A stretch of DNA of 64,000 nt, taken from positions 5,084,001-5,148,000 of the forward strand of contig NC_088708.1 in NCBI RefSeq assembly GCF_963576615.1, given 5' to 3'. Both the position numbers and the translations under genes were made by a program. Each line of letters starts with the position of its first letter. Positions within the stretch are counted from its first letter, which is position 1. The notes beneath the pieces are model-generated. The model made no database searches, had not been told where the DNA came from, and saw nothing but the letters and a program-made list of their open reading frames with translations. The DNA is from Watersipora subatra (Eukaryota; Bryozoa; Gymnolaemata; Cheilostomatida; Watersiporidae). Positions 37,401-48,100 of the stretch are shown here, piece by piece.

Positions 37401-38670
37401 ACGATGAATAGTTTTTTTAGCTAAGACAAAGTATACGTTTGATTTCAACCATTTTTAAGACGTTTTAAACATTCAACATTCCGACGTTAATTCAACACGG
37501 AATCAACGTCGGAAAACTATTCATCACGGGCTAGCCGGGTCACGCACTCAAAGATTTTCGCCACGCAAATACAAAACAAAAACAACATGCTGTTTTTGTT
37601 TTGTATGTGCGTGGCGAAAATCCTTGCGCCCGTGACCCGGCTAGCCCGTTCTATTCATCGTATAGCAGTATAAATAAAATTTCACCAAACCTTTAGAACA
37701 GTCGTTGACAAAAATATTTTGCCGATGGAGGTAATAACGACGCTTATGAATTACGAAAAGTTGAGGTTTACCTCTATGGCTTGGAATAAAGTGATTTTCT
37801 AAAGCGATAGCAACCGTTTCGGTAGCCGTTGGGCAAAAAACAGTTCGTTATAACAGTGTTGAATTCGAGTTATATAGAGCCATTTATCATTGCGTGGGAA
37901 CGGACCAAGCAAATCCAGTCGAGTTAACCATGTGTTCGCTATATCCGAGGGCGAGTTATCCATGTTTCACTGTATTTGTAAACCTAGCCAGTCTACTGGA
38001 GCTGGTTTGTGTACTTTGGACAATGTAACTTCAAAGTTATAAATTTCAGCCAAGATTGTACACATTATTCTTACAAGCACTGTTGATATACCGACTCAGC
38101 ACATTTGACTAACATTAACTATATTGCAATAGTAAATGGACAAACTTTAAATGCAGACAGCATTTAAATATCATTGTCATTTGTACCCTAAAGTCGTAAG
38201 AGGAGCACCAACTAGCTTTCCATTTTATGTACGTGCAACTTGTCGGATCAGCGTAGAGTCAAGTACGCTCGGACAGATTTACAGTTTATTACATTTGAGA
38301 TCTGTTCAGTTTGGCTTTCAATAAGCGTGTGTGATTATTTGACTCCAATTTTTAATATATTATCGCTGCATTCAGAGTCAGTCATGTGTAAGAGAGAAAA
38401 CAAATTAATTGTCTCCCTATGATTAGTCTTGTGGCTCTGTTCATGTATGCTTTTATTTGTACACAGATTGGGCTGCGAGCAATGCCTTACAAGGAAGCAT
38501 TTATAACAATGCTGGCCGATGACCCCCATACTGACACGACGACTGATGCCTTTCGGAACAGTCTGATAGCCGATGGTAATCGCTATAACGAGGCTGTTAA
38601 GCGAGTCTGTAGCGTGATCAGCGATTTCTATATGAAACACAATATGGTCGTCGTTCAGGATGCTGTTTGA
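22450..38670 (+). CDS. PLEKHA8: PH and GLTP domain glycolipid-transfer protein (FAPP2)
   Basis: Golgi protein that binds PI4P through an N-terminal PH domain and moves glucosylceramide with a C-terminal GLTP domain. Eleven exons: 22450-22489, 26377-26493, 28728-28895, 31810-31934, 33297-33490, 34050-34139, 34625-34905, 35339-35397, 35878-36008, 36477-36606 and 38467-38670 (1539 nt, 512 aa; human 519). All phases agree. The PH domain (~1-105) begins [20 protein letters not shown], keeping the PI4P contacts K7 and R18 and the membrane wedge. [18 protein letters not shown] segment ([14 protein letters not shown]) and a Ser/Pro-rich linker follow. The GLTP domain (~300-512) keeps the glycolipid headgroup residues: D352, N356 and K359 (NDLLGNVKK), W399 (ALLWLTR) and H437 (KPFHNIV). 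The presence of GLTP separates it from PLEKHA3. Introns hold a LINE fragment and several DNA elements. AATAAA occurs at ~38993. Confidence 0.95.
22641..22810. mobile_element. 170-bp MITE with CTGCCAAC termini
   Basis: The left end CCTGCCAACTCTCACGCATT and the right end (inverted: CCTGCCAACCCAAGAGTGGG, then GCAATGCGTGAG) form terminal inverted repeats. The internal motif CTCACGCA recurs in both orientations. It is non-coding and lies in PLEKHA8 intron 1. The superfamily is not decided. Confidence 0.6.
23590..24625 (+). pseudogene. Truncated, frameshifted non-LTR retrotransposon (jockey-like RT)
   Basis: The + strand reads [20 protein letters not shown], then [13 protein letters not shown], then the RT segment [20 protein letters not shown] and [20 protein letters not shown] (to 24072). 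After a frameshift it resumes with [22 protein letters not shown] and further on [13 protein letters not shown] and the FADD catalytic box (~24560). These are reverse-transcriptase motifs of jockey/CR1-type LINEs. Endonuclease and 3' end are missing and several stops interrupt it. It is a dead 5'- and 3'-truncated copy within PLEKHA8 intron 1. Confidence 0.85.
27605..28332. mobile_element. pogo/Tigger-type MITE, 728 bp
   Basis: The termini CAGTGGACCCTCGCCATACG and (inverted) CAGTGCACCCCGGGTTCCGA are flanked by TA dinucleotides. Further inside each end is a matching ATCGTAAGGCGAAA motif. No transposase is present. The interior (ATGATCTGCAATAAAATGTAA onward) is homologous to the interior of the larger element at 29.0-31.6 kb, so both derive from one family. 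Confidence 0.8.
29049..29926 (-). mobile_element. piggyBac-like MITE, copy 2
   Basis: It has the same family and terminal repeats as 18041-18916 (AGGTTGACTTGCAACAAAAT ... inverted), with TTAA at 29045-29048 and 29927-29930. The interior runs in the opposite orientation relative to copy 1 (for example CTATTGTTCTTAAGCGTCTG here against the complementary strand there). Length is 878 bp. Divergence between copies is modest, suggesting a family active in the not too distant past. Confidence 0.87.
30082..30761. mobile_element. TTAA-flanked MITE with CCCTTTGGCTGGGT termini
   Basis: The perfect inverted ends CCCTTTGGCTGGGT / ACCCAGCCAAAGGG are flanked by TTAA (30078-30081 and 30762-30765). CCC-type ends with a TTAA target are typical of piggyBac. 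The 680-bp interior has a short open frame (30267-30449) without recognisable transposase motifs. It is a different family from the 876-bp MITE. Confidence 0.85.
30924..31225. repeat. 34-bp minisatellite, about 9 copies
   Basis: The unit is ATCACACTAGACTTGTAACA followed by CTACGTATAATAAC, nearly identical between copies. It lies inside the composite element in PLEKHA8 intron 3. Confidence 0.9.
32058..32181. repeat. 20-bp minisatellite, 6 copies
   Basis: The unit CTTATACGTGTAATGTGAAT is perfectly repeated. It lies in the PLEKHA8 intron after the exon ending at 31934. Confidence 0.92.
35410..35625. repeat. Degenerate TATGTACA repeat tract
   Basis: Irregular copies of GTGTTATGTACAnTnTGTTATG occur over about 200 bp just after the PLEKHA8 exon ending at 35397. 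Non-coding. Confidence 0.6.
36846..37972. mobile_element. Tc1/mariner-type MITE, 1.1 kb
   Basis: The termini CAGTGAAACTCGGATAACTC and (inverted) CAGTGAAACATGGATAACTC are flanked by TA. The interior contains a 204-bp open frame (37152-37355) without transposase motifs. A foldback element is nested at 37526-37650. It lies in the last PLEKHA8 intron. Confidence 0.82.
37526..37650. mobile_element. Nested 125-bp foldback element
   Basis: Two ~55-60-bp arms (ACGGGCTAGCCGGGTCACG ... ATTTTCGCCACGCA) are inverted around a short AACATG centre. The sequence is flanked by the direct repeat CTATTCATC (37517-37525 and 37651-37659), an 8-9-bp target duplication of hAT type. It would form a long hairpin in RNA or single-stranded DNA. 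Confidence 0.82.
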
Positions 38671-39192
38671 TTGTATCTATATTCAGCTCTGGTTATTACA
38701 AGTACTCTACCCACAATGTGATATATTAATAGTCTATATTTATACTTAGTGCATTTTTCAAAGATTTTATGAAAATCATTCGCGCTATTTTACTTGGAGA
38801 CATATTAACTGTTTTTCTGCAAATTTATTCTATTTAATTGCAATCATGTTTTGCTCATAGGAATGTGGTTGTGTGCTTGTTGCGTTGTGCTCACCAATAT
38901 CCTGTCCTATATTAATTAATTAATGAATTATGATTTCCTTTATGAATGTCAGAATCAATCAAGTCAGAGAAGTCATGTATGTACATGTAATAATAAAACC
39001 GAAAATAATTGAAACTTTGGTTCCTAATTCTTTGAGCTGCATGAATTAAGAAATATATTCAACTATTGAATAGAGCGTGTACTTTAGACTGACACCATTG
39101 GCCATTGCTATAGGAATGATGAAACGGTTACCGTCATATCTATCGACTAACTGCATGGTTGTCACAGCTTTAAATACTTCCATCGGTTTAGC

Positions 39193-42100
39193 TTATTTCA
39201 ACTTTTTTATCCGCCGCAGCTGTATATACGCGATCACCATGAGGCCAGCGGTTATAGCCCCAAGCGCCATTATGTTTCTCCATAAGTCCCAGTCAGTTTT
39301 GTAGGCTATATTATTTTTCTCCAACCAAGCATTAGCGTTCCCTTTGACACTACAAAGAAATGTTAAGATGGCTGGTATATTCTCCATGACAACACTGATG
39401 ACGCACATTCATTGAGAGATAATACTACAAAGAGAAAAAAGGTAAAAAATGTCTTACCAGCTAGCCGTTCGATTGGTATCGGGTATTGTAAGGTTGAAAT
39501 CAACATGGGTAAACTCATTGATCTGCAGCGCCTACAATCACAAAGTACCGAGCGCTACTAACAAGATTCAACACAAAACAGATTTCTTTTGCTCAATCTC
39601 TCCTTTTCTCCTTCACTCTCTCCCTCTCTCAATGCGCGAACTGAAGTTCCAGTACTCGTTGTTTACGTACCTGCATTGAATAGCTGAATATGCTGATGTA
39701 TTTGGCCCATTGAATCCACTGGCCCAGTGAATCCAAGTTCACCAGCAGTCCACTGAAGATCTAAAACATGTTAGAAGACAGCCAATAAATTTCTATAAGC
39801 GCGGAGGCTGTGAAAAGTTTATTAATTACTTCGCATAAAGTATACAACAAAGCAAATCTAAATGAGTTCAAATCCATCAGATTGCGGAATATCATTTCCA
39901 AGATTTTAACAGCTATAGCTGGACACGCATACACACATATACACATACATAAACACAAACTTTGAGAAATATATACATAGATGTAATAGTTCACACTCGG
40001 AAAGCTTCATGCAACTAGTGGAATACACAGTGCCTTATCATAATCTAACCAGAGCTATATATCGATACATAGGTATGTTACCAAAGCTACAGATCACCCA
40101 TCGAAATCATTAATCAACATAAACCAAAGACTCATCTACTGTTATTTGGAGACACTGTTTAAAGTCAAAGTATGTCGAAAAAATTTAGTATTGAGTACAA
40201 TTGTTAATAAATAAGGTTGTTTTAACTAGCAATTTATAAAATATATCTACCATATTTTAACATAAACTAGAAATCATGGGTGTAGCCTGCCAGCTCTTAC
40301 CATCTGAAACACATATAAGGTTGCTGAAGCGAGACTTGCAATAGCTGGGGTTCTTGTGCTTGCACTGCAGACGAAAGCTATAGATGAGCCAGCCCATGAG
40401 GTCAGCAGGAGTGTCAGCAAATAAAATAGAAAGCTCTGCCAGCGATTCACCAGACCTGCAATTAGTTACAGCAAATATTGTTTATCACCGAATAGGAAAA
40501 AACGCAATGTCATGCAAGTGCCAAGTATTACTGGTACTTTGCCAACAAACATTATGCTTTTTAGCTAAAGCTTTATACAAGCTAATATTATATAGTACTG
40601 TCTCATTATAGCTATTAATAATGCTTGTAGCTTTTTACAAAGCTTTTCTATGACCAAACATATAAATACTTGGGTTTTCTGTTATCAAATCAGTTGTCTC
40701 TGGAGTGTGCAATAAACCATTCCTCTAATTTAATACTCTATTTAATTGCTTCTGTGCAGAAACATAACAGAAGCTAATTGGCGACAAGGATTTCTCTTTT
40801 GAACAGTTACAAAGAGTTTTGTTCAGATTTTATCATTGATAAAATCGATACAAAGAGTTCTAGTTTATTACAAGAGTAACTGTTCAAAATTGCACCACTA
40901 CAATGGCAGAAGTAGCAGACCTGATCAAGCTAATGCAGAAGCAGCAGGAGGACCAGAGACAGCAGCAAGAGGAGCAGAGAAAGCAGCAAGAAGAGCATAG
41001 ACAACAGCAGCATGAGGAGTTCAAGCAGCAACAAGAGGAATACAGACGTCAGCAAGATGAAAGAATGGAGGAGAATAAGAAACTGATGGAGCTACTACTA
41101 CAAAACCTACAACGGAAACAAGAAACAGCTGCAACCGCTGTTCCAGCCTTCCCAGGTTTTGACCCAACAGCAGAGCTACTAACAGATTACATAGACAGAT
41201 TCAACACATTCATTGCAGCAAATTCTATTCATCAAGACAAGATTGCTGGCACTTTTCTCACCAACCAACAGCCTACACTCTACAAGCAGCTTAGTAATAT
41301 GGCAGCTCAGCTTTCAACACCCAAGCAGATCAACGACCTCAACATGGATGAAATACTGGAATTTCTCAAAGACCAGTATGACCCTAAGCGCTTCATTGTT
41401 AGAGAGCGTTACAAGTATTGGAGTGACATGCAGAGGAAACCTGGAGAAACTATTCAAGAGTTAGCTGCCAGAATTCGTCAGGATGCAACTACATGTGCCT
41501 TCATAGACATTACAGATCCATTAGATGAGGCTCTCAGAACAAGATTTATCTGCTCTGTAAACAATGAAGCAGTTCTAAAATCTCTCTTCAAGGTCAAGGA
41601 CAATGAACTCAACTTCAACAAAGCTATACAGGTAGCACAGGAAACAGAAGAAGCAGCTAAAGTTGCCAAAGAGACAGTTTATGGAAACTCGTCTAAAGTC
41701 AACAAGGTTGCTCAACAGAAATCAAGATACAAACCAATCCAGAAAAACAACTCTACACCTGACAAGCAGAAGGAAGGAAAGCTATGCTACAGATGTGACC
41801 GAACTAACCATACAGCGGATGACTGCAGATTCAAAGCAGCCACCTGCAACTTTTGTTCTAAACAAGGTCACATAGAAAGAGCATGCAAGAAAAAGAAATC
41901 ATCTGCAGCAGAAAAACCAGTAAAGATGATAGAATGCACATCAACCAAGATGGTGAAACTTGCTGAAAACATCAAACTGGAGGGAGACAACTTCACACTT
42001 GAACTGGACACTGGAGCATGTGACAACTTCATCTGTAAATCAATATGGGAGAAGCTAGGAAAGCCAAACCTAAAACCTACTACAGTTAACTACAAATCAG

Positions 42101-45100
42101 CCTCAGGACATCTCATAGAGACGCTTGGCAGATGTGAGCTAACTGCCCAATTGGATGCACAGAAAGAAGTCAGACTACCATTTGTGATTAGTGCTGTACA
42201 AGATCTCAACCTACTAGGAAGAACTGCTATACAGCAACTAGGCATCTCTATTGATGACAAGCTACAACAGAACCTTGTATCAACAATCACAGAGAACCAG
42301 CCAGATGGGAGGTTACAAATCAAGTGTAAGGAGATGTGCAAAGAATTTCCAGAAATATTCAAAGACGAGCTAGGATGTCTCAAGAACTTTGAAATAGAGA
42401 TAAACTTCAAACCTTCAACAAAGCCAGTCTTCTGCCGACCCAGACCAGTTCCTATTGCCTTGACAGAAGAGCTCAACCAAGCATACGAAGCAGGTGTAGC
42501 TAAAGGCATATGGGAACCAACTCAATTCAACCAGTATGGAACACCAGTTGTACCTGTACGCAAATCTACAACAGGTCAAGCTGCAGGGAAGATCAGAGTA
42601 TGTGGAGACTACTCCAAGACTATCAATAATCAGCTAGAAACACATAGGAAACCTATCCCACTACCAGAAGATCTAATCAGAAAACTAGGTGGAGGCTATT
42701 GCTACACAAAGATTGATTTAGCAGATGCCTACAATCAAATATTGTTGGCACCAGAAAGTCAACGACGACTAGCACTATCAACACACCGAGGAGTACTACT
42801 ACAGAAGAGGTTGCCCTTTGGCATAAGCTCAGCACCAGGGTATTTTCAAGAAATCATGGAGCAACTGACACAAGACCTCCCAGGAGTAGCAGTATACCTA
42901 GATGATATACTAGTGAGTGGAGCCAATGCAGAGAGCCATCTACAAAACTTACGTCGACTTCTTCAAAGATTAGAAGAAAGAGGGCTCAGATGTAGAAAAG
43001 ACAAGTGCTGTTTTGCTCAACCTACAGTAGAGTATCTGGGACACAAACTCACTTCAAAGGGAATCACTAAAGGAAAGAAGGCAGATGCAGTACAACAGAT
43101 GCCAGTCCCAACAGACTTAACTCAGCTAAGATCTTTCTTAGGAGCTACACAATTCTACAGCAAGTTCATACCCAATCTGTCACAACTCACAGGACCATTG
43201 CACAAACTGACACGCAAAGGAGAGACCTGGAAGTGGGGCACTGAACAAGAAAAGAGCTTCAACAAACTGAAAGATATGCTATCAACTGATAGTGTCTTAG
43301 CACACTTCAACCCAGATCTTGACATTGGAATCTCATGTGATGCTTCAGAAACTGGACTGGGAGCTGTACTATTTCATCGTTATCCTGATGGAAGTGAGAG
43401 ACCAATAGCCAATGTTTCAAAAACACTGACCAGCACACAGAGGAAATATGGACAAATACAAAAAGAAGCTCTCTCAATCATATTTGCTCTAAAGAAGTAT
43501 CACCAGTACCTGTATGGTCGACGGTTTATCTTGGTAACTGACCACAGACCTCTTCTCACACTTCTAGGACCTACCAAAGGAGTTCCAGCTTTAGCAGCCA
43601 ACAGACTAGCAAGATGGGCACTGATACTAAATCAGTATGACTACACCATAGAATACAGATCTACCCAGCATCATCAAAATGCAGATGTCCTCTCAAGACT
43701 GCCAGTTGGACCTGATAAAGAGTTTGATGCAAGAGAAGATGAGGATGATGTTGATACAGTATGCACTATTCACACTATTGGACAACAGCTCAACTCTACA
43801 GACTACAATGTTCTAGCAAAGGAGACAAAGAAAGACCCAACACTAGCCACAGTAATGCGCTACACAGCAGAAGGATGGCCTGGTAACAAAGAGATGAAGG
43901 AGACTCAGCTGTCACTCTTCCACAAGATCTCAGATTCACTTTCTATCACTGAAGGTTGTCTTCTATATGGCAACAGAGTAGTCATTCCTGTCAAGTTACA
44001 ACAGGAAGTATTAAAGATCCTTCACCTTGGACACTTTGGAAGGGAAAGAATGAAGAAGCTAGCTCGAACGGCTGTCTATTGGCCTCGCATTGACTCTGAT
44101 ATAGAGGAGACAAGCCGACAGTGCACTGCCTGTGCTGAACACCAGAAGCTTCCACAGAAGTATCCTATACATCCCTGGATGCTACCTGAGAAACCATGGA
44201 GTCGTCTTCACTTAGATCATGCAGTGAACTTCATGGGCAGCCAATGGCTAGTGATGATAGATGCCTACTCAAAGTATCCATGCATACACAGGACGTCATC
44301 TACTTCTACCAGAGCTACCACAGACATCTTAGAGGAGATATTCGCACACTTTGGATACCCTCACACCATAGTCACTGACAATGCTACCAGCTTCACCTCA
44401 GGAGAGTTTCAGCAGTGGTGTCAAGAGAGAAGCATTGTTCACCTCACTGGAGCACCCTACCATCCAGCTACAAATGGCACAGCTGAAAGACTAGTACAAT
44501 CCTTCAAACAAGCCATGAAGAAATCGTCACTCTCACCTAAATCTGCACTACAACAGTTCCTGATGCACTATAGAAGGACACCACTTCCTACAGGATACTC
44601 TCCCAGTCAGCTGCTGAATGGAAGACAGATGAGATGCAAGATTGACACCCTATTGCCATCACCCGCACACATAGCACAGTTTCATCAATCCAGAGAAGTC
44701 AACCGATCGGCAGAAAAGACAGTTAGCAAGATACACAGCTACAATCTTGGAGCACCATGCTATGCCTTGTATCATGGACCTAGACGCAACAGACAACCTA
44801 GATGGGTTCCAGCCATTGTTACTAAGATATATAGAACTCGTAGTCTCAATGTCAAAGTGGTACCAAAGGGACCTACTTGGAGAAGACATGTTGAACAACT
44901 CAGACCAAGATACTCAACAGAAGAAGATCAAGACCCTGGAGATAAACCTGATATAACAGAGGAGACAAAACTGCAACTACCAGCCCCTACAACTGTAACA
45001 GAGCAACCTCCGTCTAGAAGAAGACCACGCAACCCTCGTCTACCTGATGGAGATGAGTATAGCAGAGACAAACCCCGAAGGTCTAAGAGAACCAGAAAGA

Positions 45101-48100
45101 ACCTTTAGCTTAGTGAGGAGGTGTCATGCAAGTGCCAAGTATTACTGGTACTTTGCCAACAAACATTATGCTTTTTAGCTAAAGCTTTATACAAGCTAAT
45201 ATTATATAGTACTGTCTCATTATAGCTATTAATAATGCTTGTAGCTTTTTACAAAGCTTTTCTATGACCAAACATATAAATACTTGGGTTTTCTGTTATC
45301 AAATCAGTTGTCTCTGGAGTGTGCAATAAACCATTCCTCTAATTTAATACTCTATTTAATTGCTTCTGTGCAGAAACATAACACGCAACTTCAATTTTTT
45401 TAAATATGTTATTTACTAAAATGCACTTTAATTTTATTTTTTGTGTCAGTTTGGTCTTGGTAGCAAAGATGTAATAGTATTTTATTGGTTGTCGCTAACT
45501 ATCGGCTGTAGATGTAAGTAGCAGTATGTTGCATGGTGGTTGATCCCAAAGTAAATACTGGGCTCGGTTGGAAGACTGACTATTGACTGATTCCTTATTC
45601 CAACAGCAAAAGAAAACATGCTATTTTAGCTAACTACATTAAGGGGGCAGCTGTCTATGCTTGCTTGAGCACATCTCTCAGACATGATGTCTGGAGTTCT
45701 AATTCAGGTTGAGAGACTCTCAGGATGTTAATCTATCCATAATTGATCCTAAACATCACTTCAAGTCATGCATTTATTAAGTTAGCTAGACTATATGAGT
45801 TTTTGATCTGGACAAAGAGAGAGGTAGTATGATGTGGTATGATGTGATACGATGTGGTATGATGTGATACGATGTGGTATGATGTGATACGATGTGGTAT
45901 GATGTGATACGATGTGATGTGATGTGGTATGATGGCAAAATTTGTAATTTTTAATATCCATAGTCGATGTAAAGCACACTTCTTCTTGACTTAGATTACC
46001 TAGTGAATGACAATAAATTTTGTCTAATTGGTTTATTGACTAATAAATGCCAAATATATAGTACCTATCATCCAGTAGGTAATGATGCCAAAGCCAAGAA
46101 CTGGAACGCTTCTGTTGGGAAGAATATCACAAAAAAGCTTGGCAAAGAAAAATGCAGAAACTCGGTAGAACCCGCTAATATTCTCATGGCTGTAAAAGAA
46201 AACAAGAATGGATATTATAAGGTACTCAACAGGATTTTTTTATGGTCCTTGTGAAAGTGGAGTAAAAGTGAATAAAAATGTCTACATGTACCATCACTTA
46301 TTGCGGGTAAGGTCTCTCACATCTACAAATGACCCGAACATCAGCATTAACACTACCATCTATTATGTCTGTTATGTCCATTATATATTATATAACCATC
46401 TTAACTTGATTTGGGGATTATTTTATGTTAATCATATTTATATGATTAACATATGATTCAATATGATAACAATATGATTCTTTCCTCATCCTTATCCAGA
46501 TCTCTTTGCACTAAGTTGCTCTAAATACTTAAATATATTTGAAAATAATAATATATTAAAAACTTAAATAATTTAATTTTAACTCATAATATTGTTCATT
46601 GTGTTCTTATAGTAAAGAGGTTTTCACATTAGTCTTCCCATAAGGCTAATGTGACTATGATATGACTATCTGCTACGCATGATGAAATAAAATACACGCG
46701 TACGCTCATGCACTGTGACATGTGACATGTTGCGTGTGATATGCCCATCACATGTGAGGCATGACTTGCTAAAAACATGAATAGGTATATTTAAGGCTAA
46801 ACGGCAAACTCTGTAGTGGAGACTTCTAAATGTTAAGTTTAAAGGTACAAGACACTATGGATTGTCAATTTGGGACCTTCTAGTCAGCGATAATGTGATA
46901 TGCTTCCGCAAGGTGTCGACATATGAGATTAGGCATTACGTAAGTTAATGAAATCTCAGAGATGTGTTAGAATACTTACATGAATATTCTCCGTTCATTG
47001 ATGAAGAGATCAATAGCTGAGAGGTTGCCAAATACGACATTCATTAGCATAAAGAAGAAGGCTCCAACCCTGTTAAGTAAACAGAACACTGATGGAAAGT
47101 AGAAGATGGGCTGTTTGACCGATATGCATGTGTTACTGACACTAATCGACAAACGCTATATGCTCTTTATTGATCTTTGTAAGGATAAAATATTTGTCTA
47201 AAATATTGTGAAAGAAATCATTTACCTGTTCTGGACACCAGATGCGCAGTCATCTGGCGTCTGAAAGTAGATCGCTCCAACTATTACGGCAAATACCGCC
47301 AGCGTCATCACCTAAAATTCAATGGTAAAAACTATTTTTTATTGACCAAAATAAAAACAAAACACAGAGATATAGCTGTAAAACATCTTCTGTTTTATTA
47401 ATCCACCTGGTCTGAGCAGTGAGTGCAAGTGTGTTGATGAGGCTATGACATATGACACTGCCAATTTACCTATGCAAAGCTTGAACTAACACTGAGGTCT
47501 GTTTATTGTGTATTTCTATGTATTGATGTCTATGTGTTGTCTATTTCTATGTATTGAGGTATATGTATTGTGTATTTCTATGTATTGAGGTCAGTGTATT
47601 GTGTATTTTTATGCACTGCGGTCTATGTATTGTCTTTTTCTATGTATTGTGGCAATGTATTGTTTATTTTATGTATTGAAGTCTATGTATTGCTTATTTC
47701 TATGTATTGAAGTCTATGTATTGTGTATTTCTATGTATTGTATCCATGCTATAAATAGTTTCCTCATTATGGCCTCAATATTTTATGAATATAATGTAAC
47801 AACTTTTCATTCTGCTACAGCATTAAGACTTACCTGTAAAAAGGAAGTCCTTGGATTTCTCATCAAGTTTTTAAAAGTTCTCCGACACACAATGTTGAAT
47901 TGCACACAAGGGTTAGTGTGGTAAGACAATTGTGAAATCTGTGGGTTTGTAGGAAGGTGCTCATTACTGGACAAATAAGCATCCTGATAGGGCTGCAGCT
48001 CCTCCTGGGTCCTGCAAGCCCATTCTGACTTAGCATAACATATGGCCAAAGCATCTGATATTGCATTTATCTGTAATAAATGAACCAGAAACCATGAAAA

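Larger units (their letters stand above)
40508..45383 (+). mobile_element. Intact Ty3/gypsy LTR retrotransposon, 4876 bp
   Basis: Two 262-bp LTRs (40508-40769 and 45122-45383), each TG...CA and indistinguishable by eye, flank a single gag-pol frame. The 5-bp target duplication CGCAA is present at 40503-40507 and 45384-45388. The likely primer-binding site starts TGGCGACAAGGAT at ~40779, 9 bp after the LTR; the polypurine tract AGTGAGGAGG (45112-45121) abuts the right LTR. No env-like frame is present. Orientation is opposite to the host gene ABCG2, whose splice acceptor (40456-40457) is 48 bp away. Matching LTRs and an open frame indicate a recent insertion. Confidence 0.95.

Noticed and set aside
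45645..45735. Possible SINE (GGAGTTCTAATTCAGGTT resembling a box B)
   Set aside because: No acceptable box A, boundary or second copy could be found in the window.
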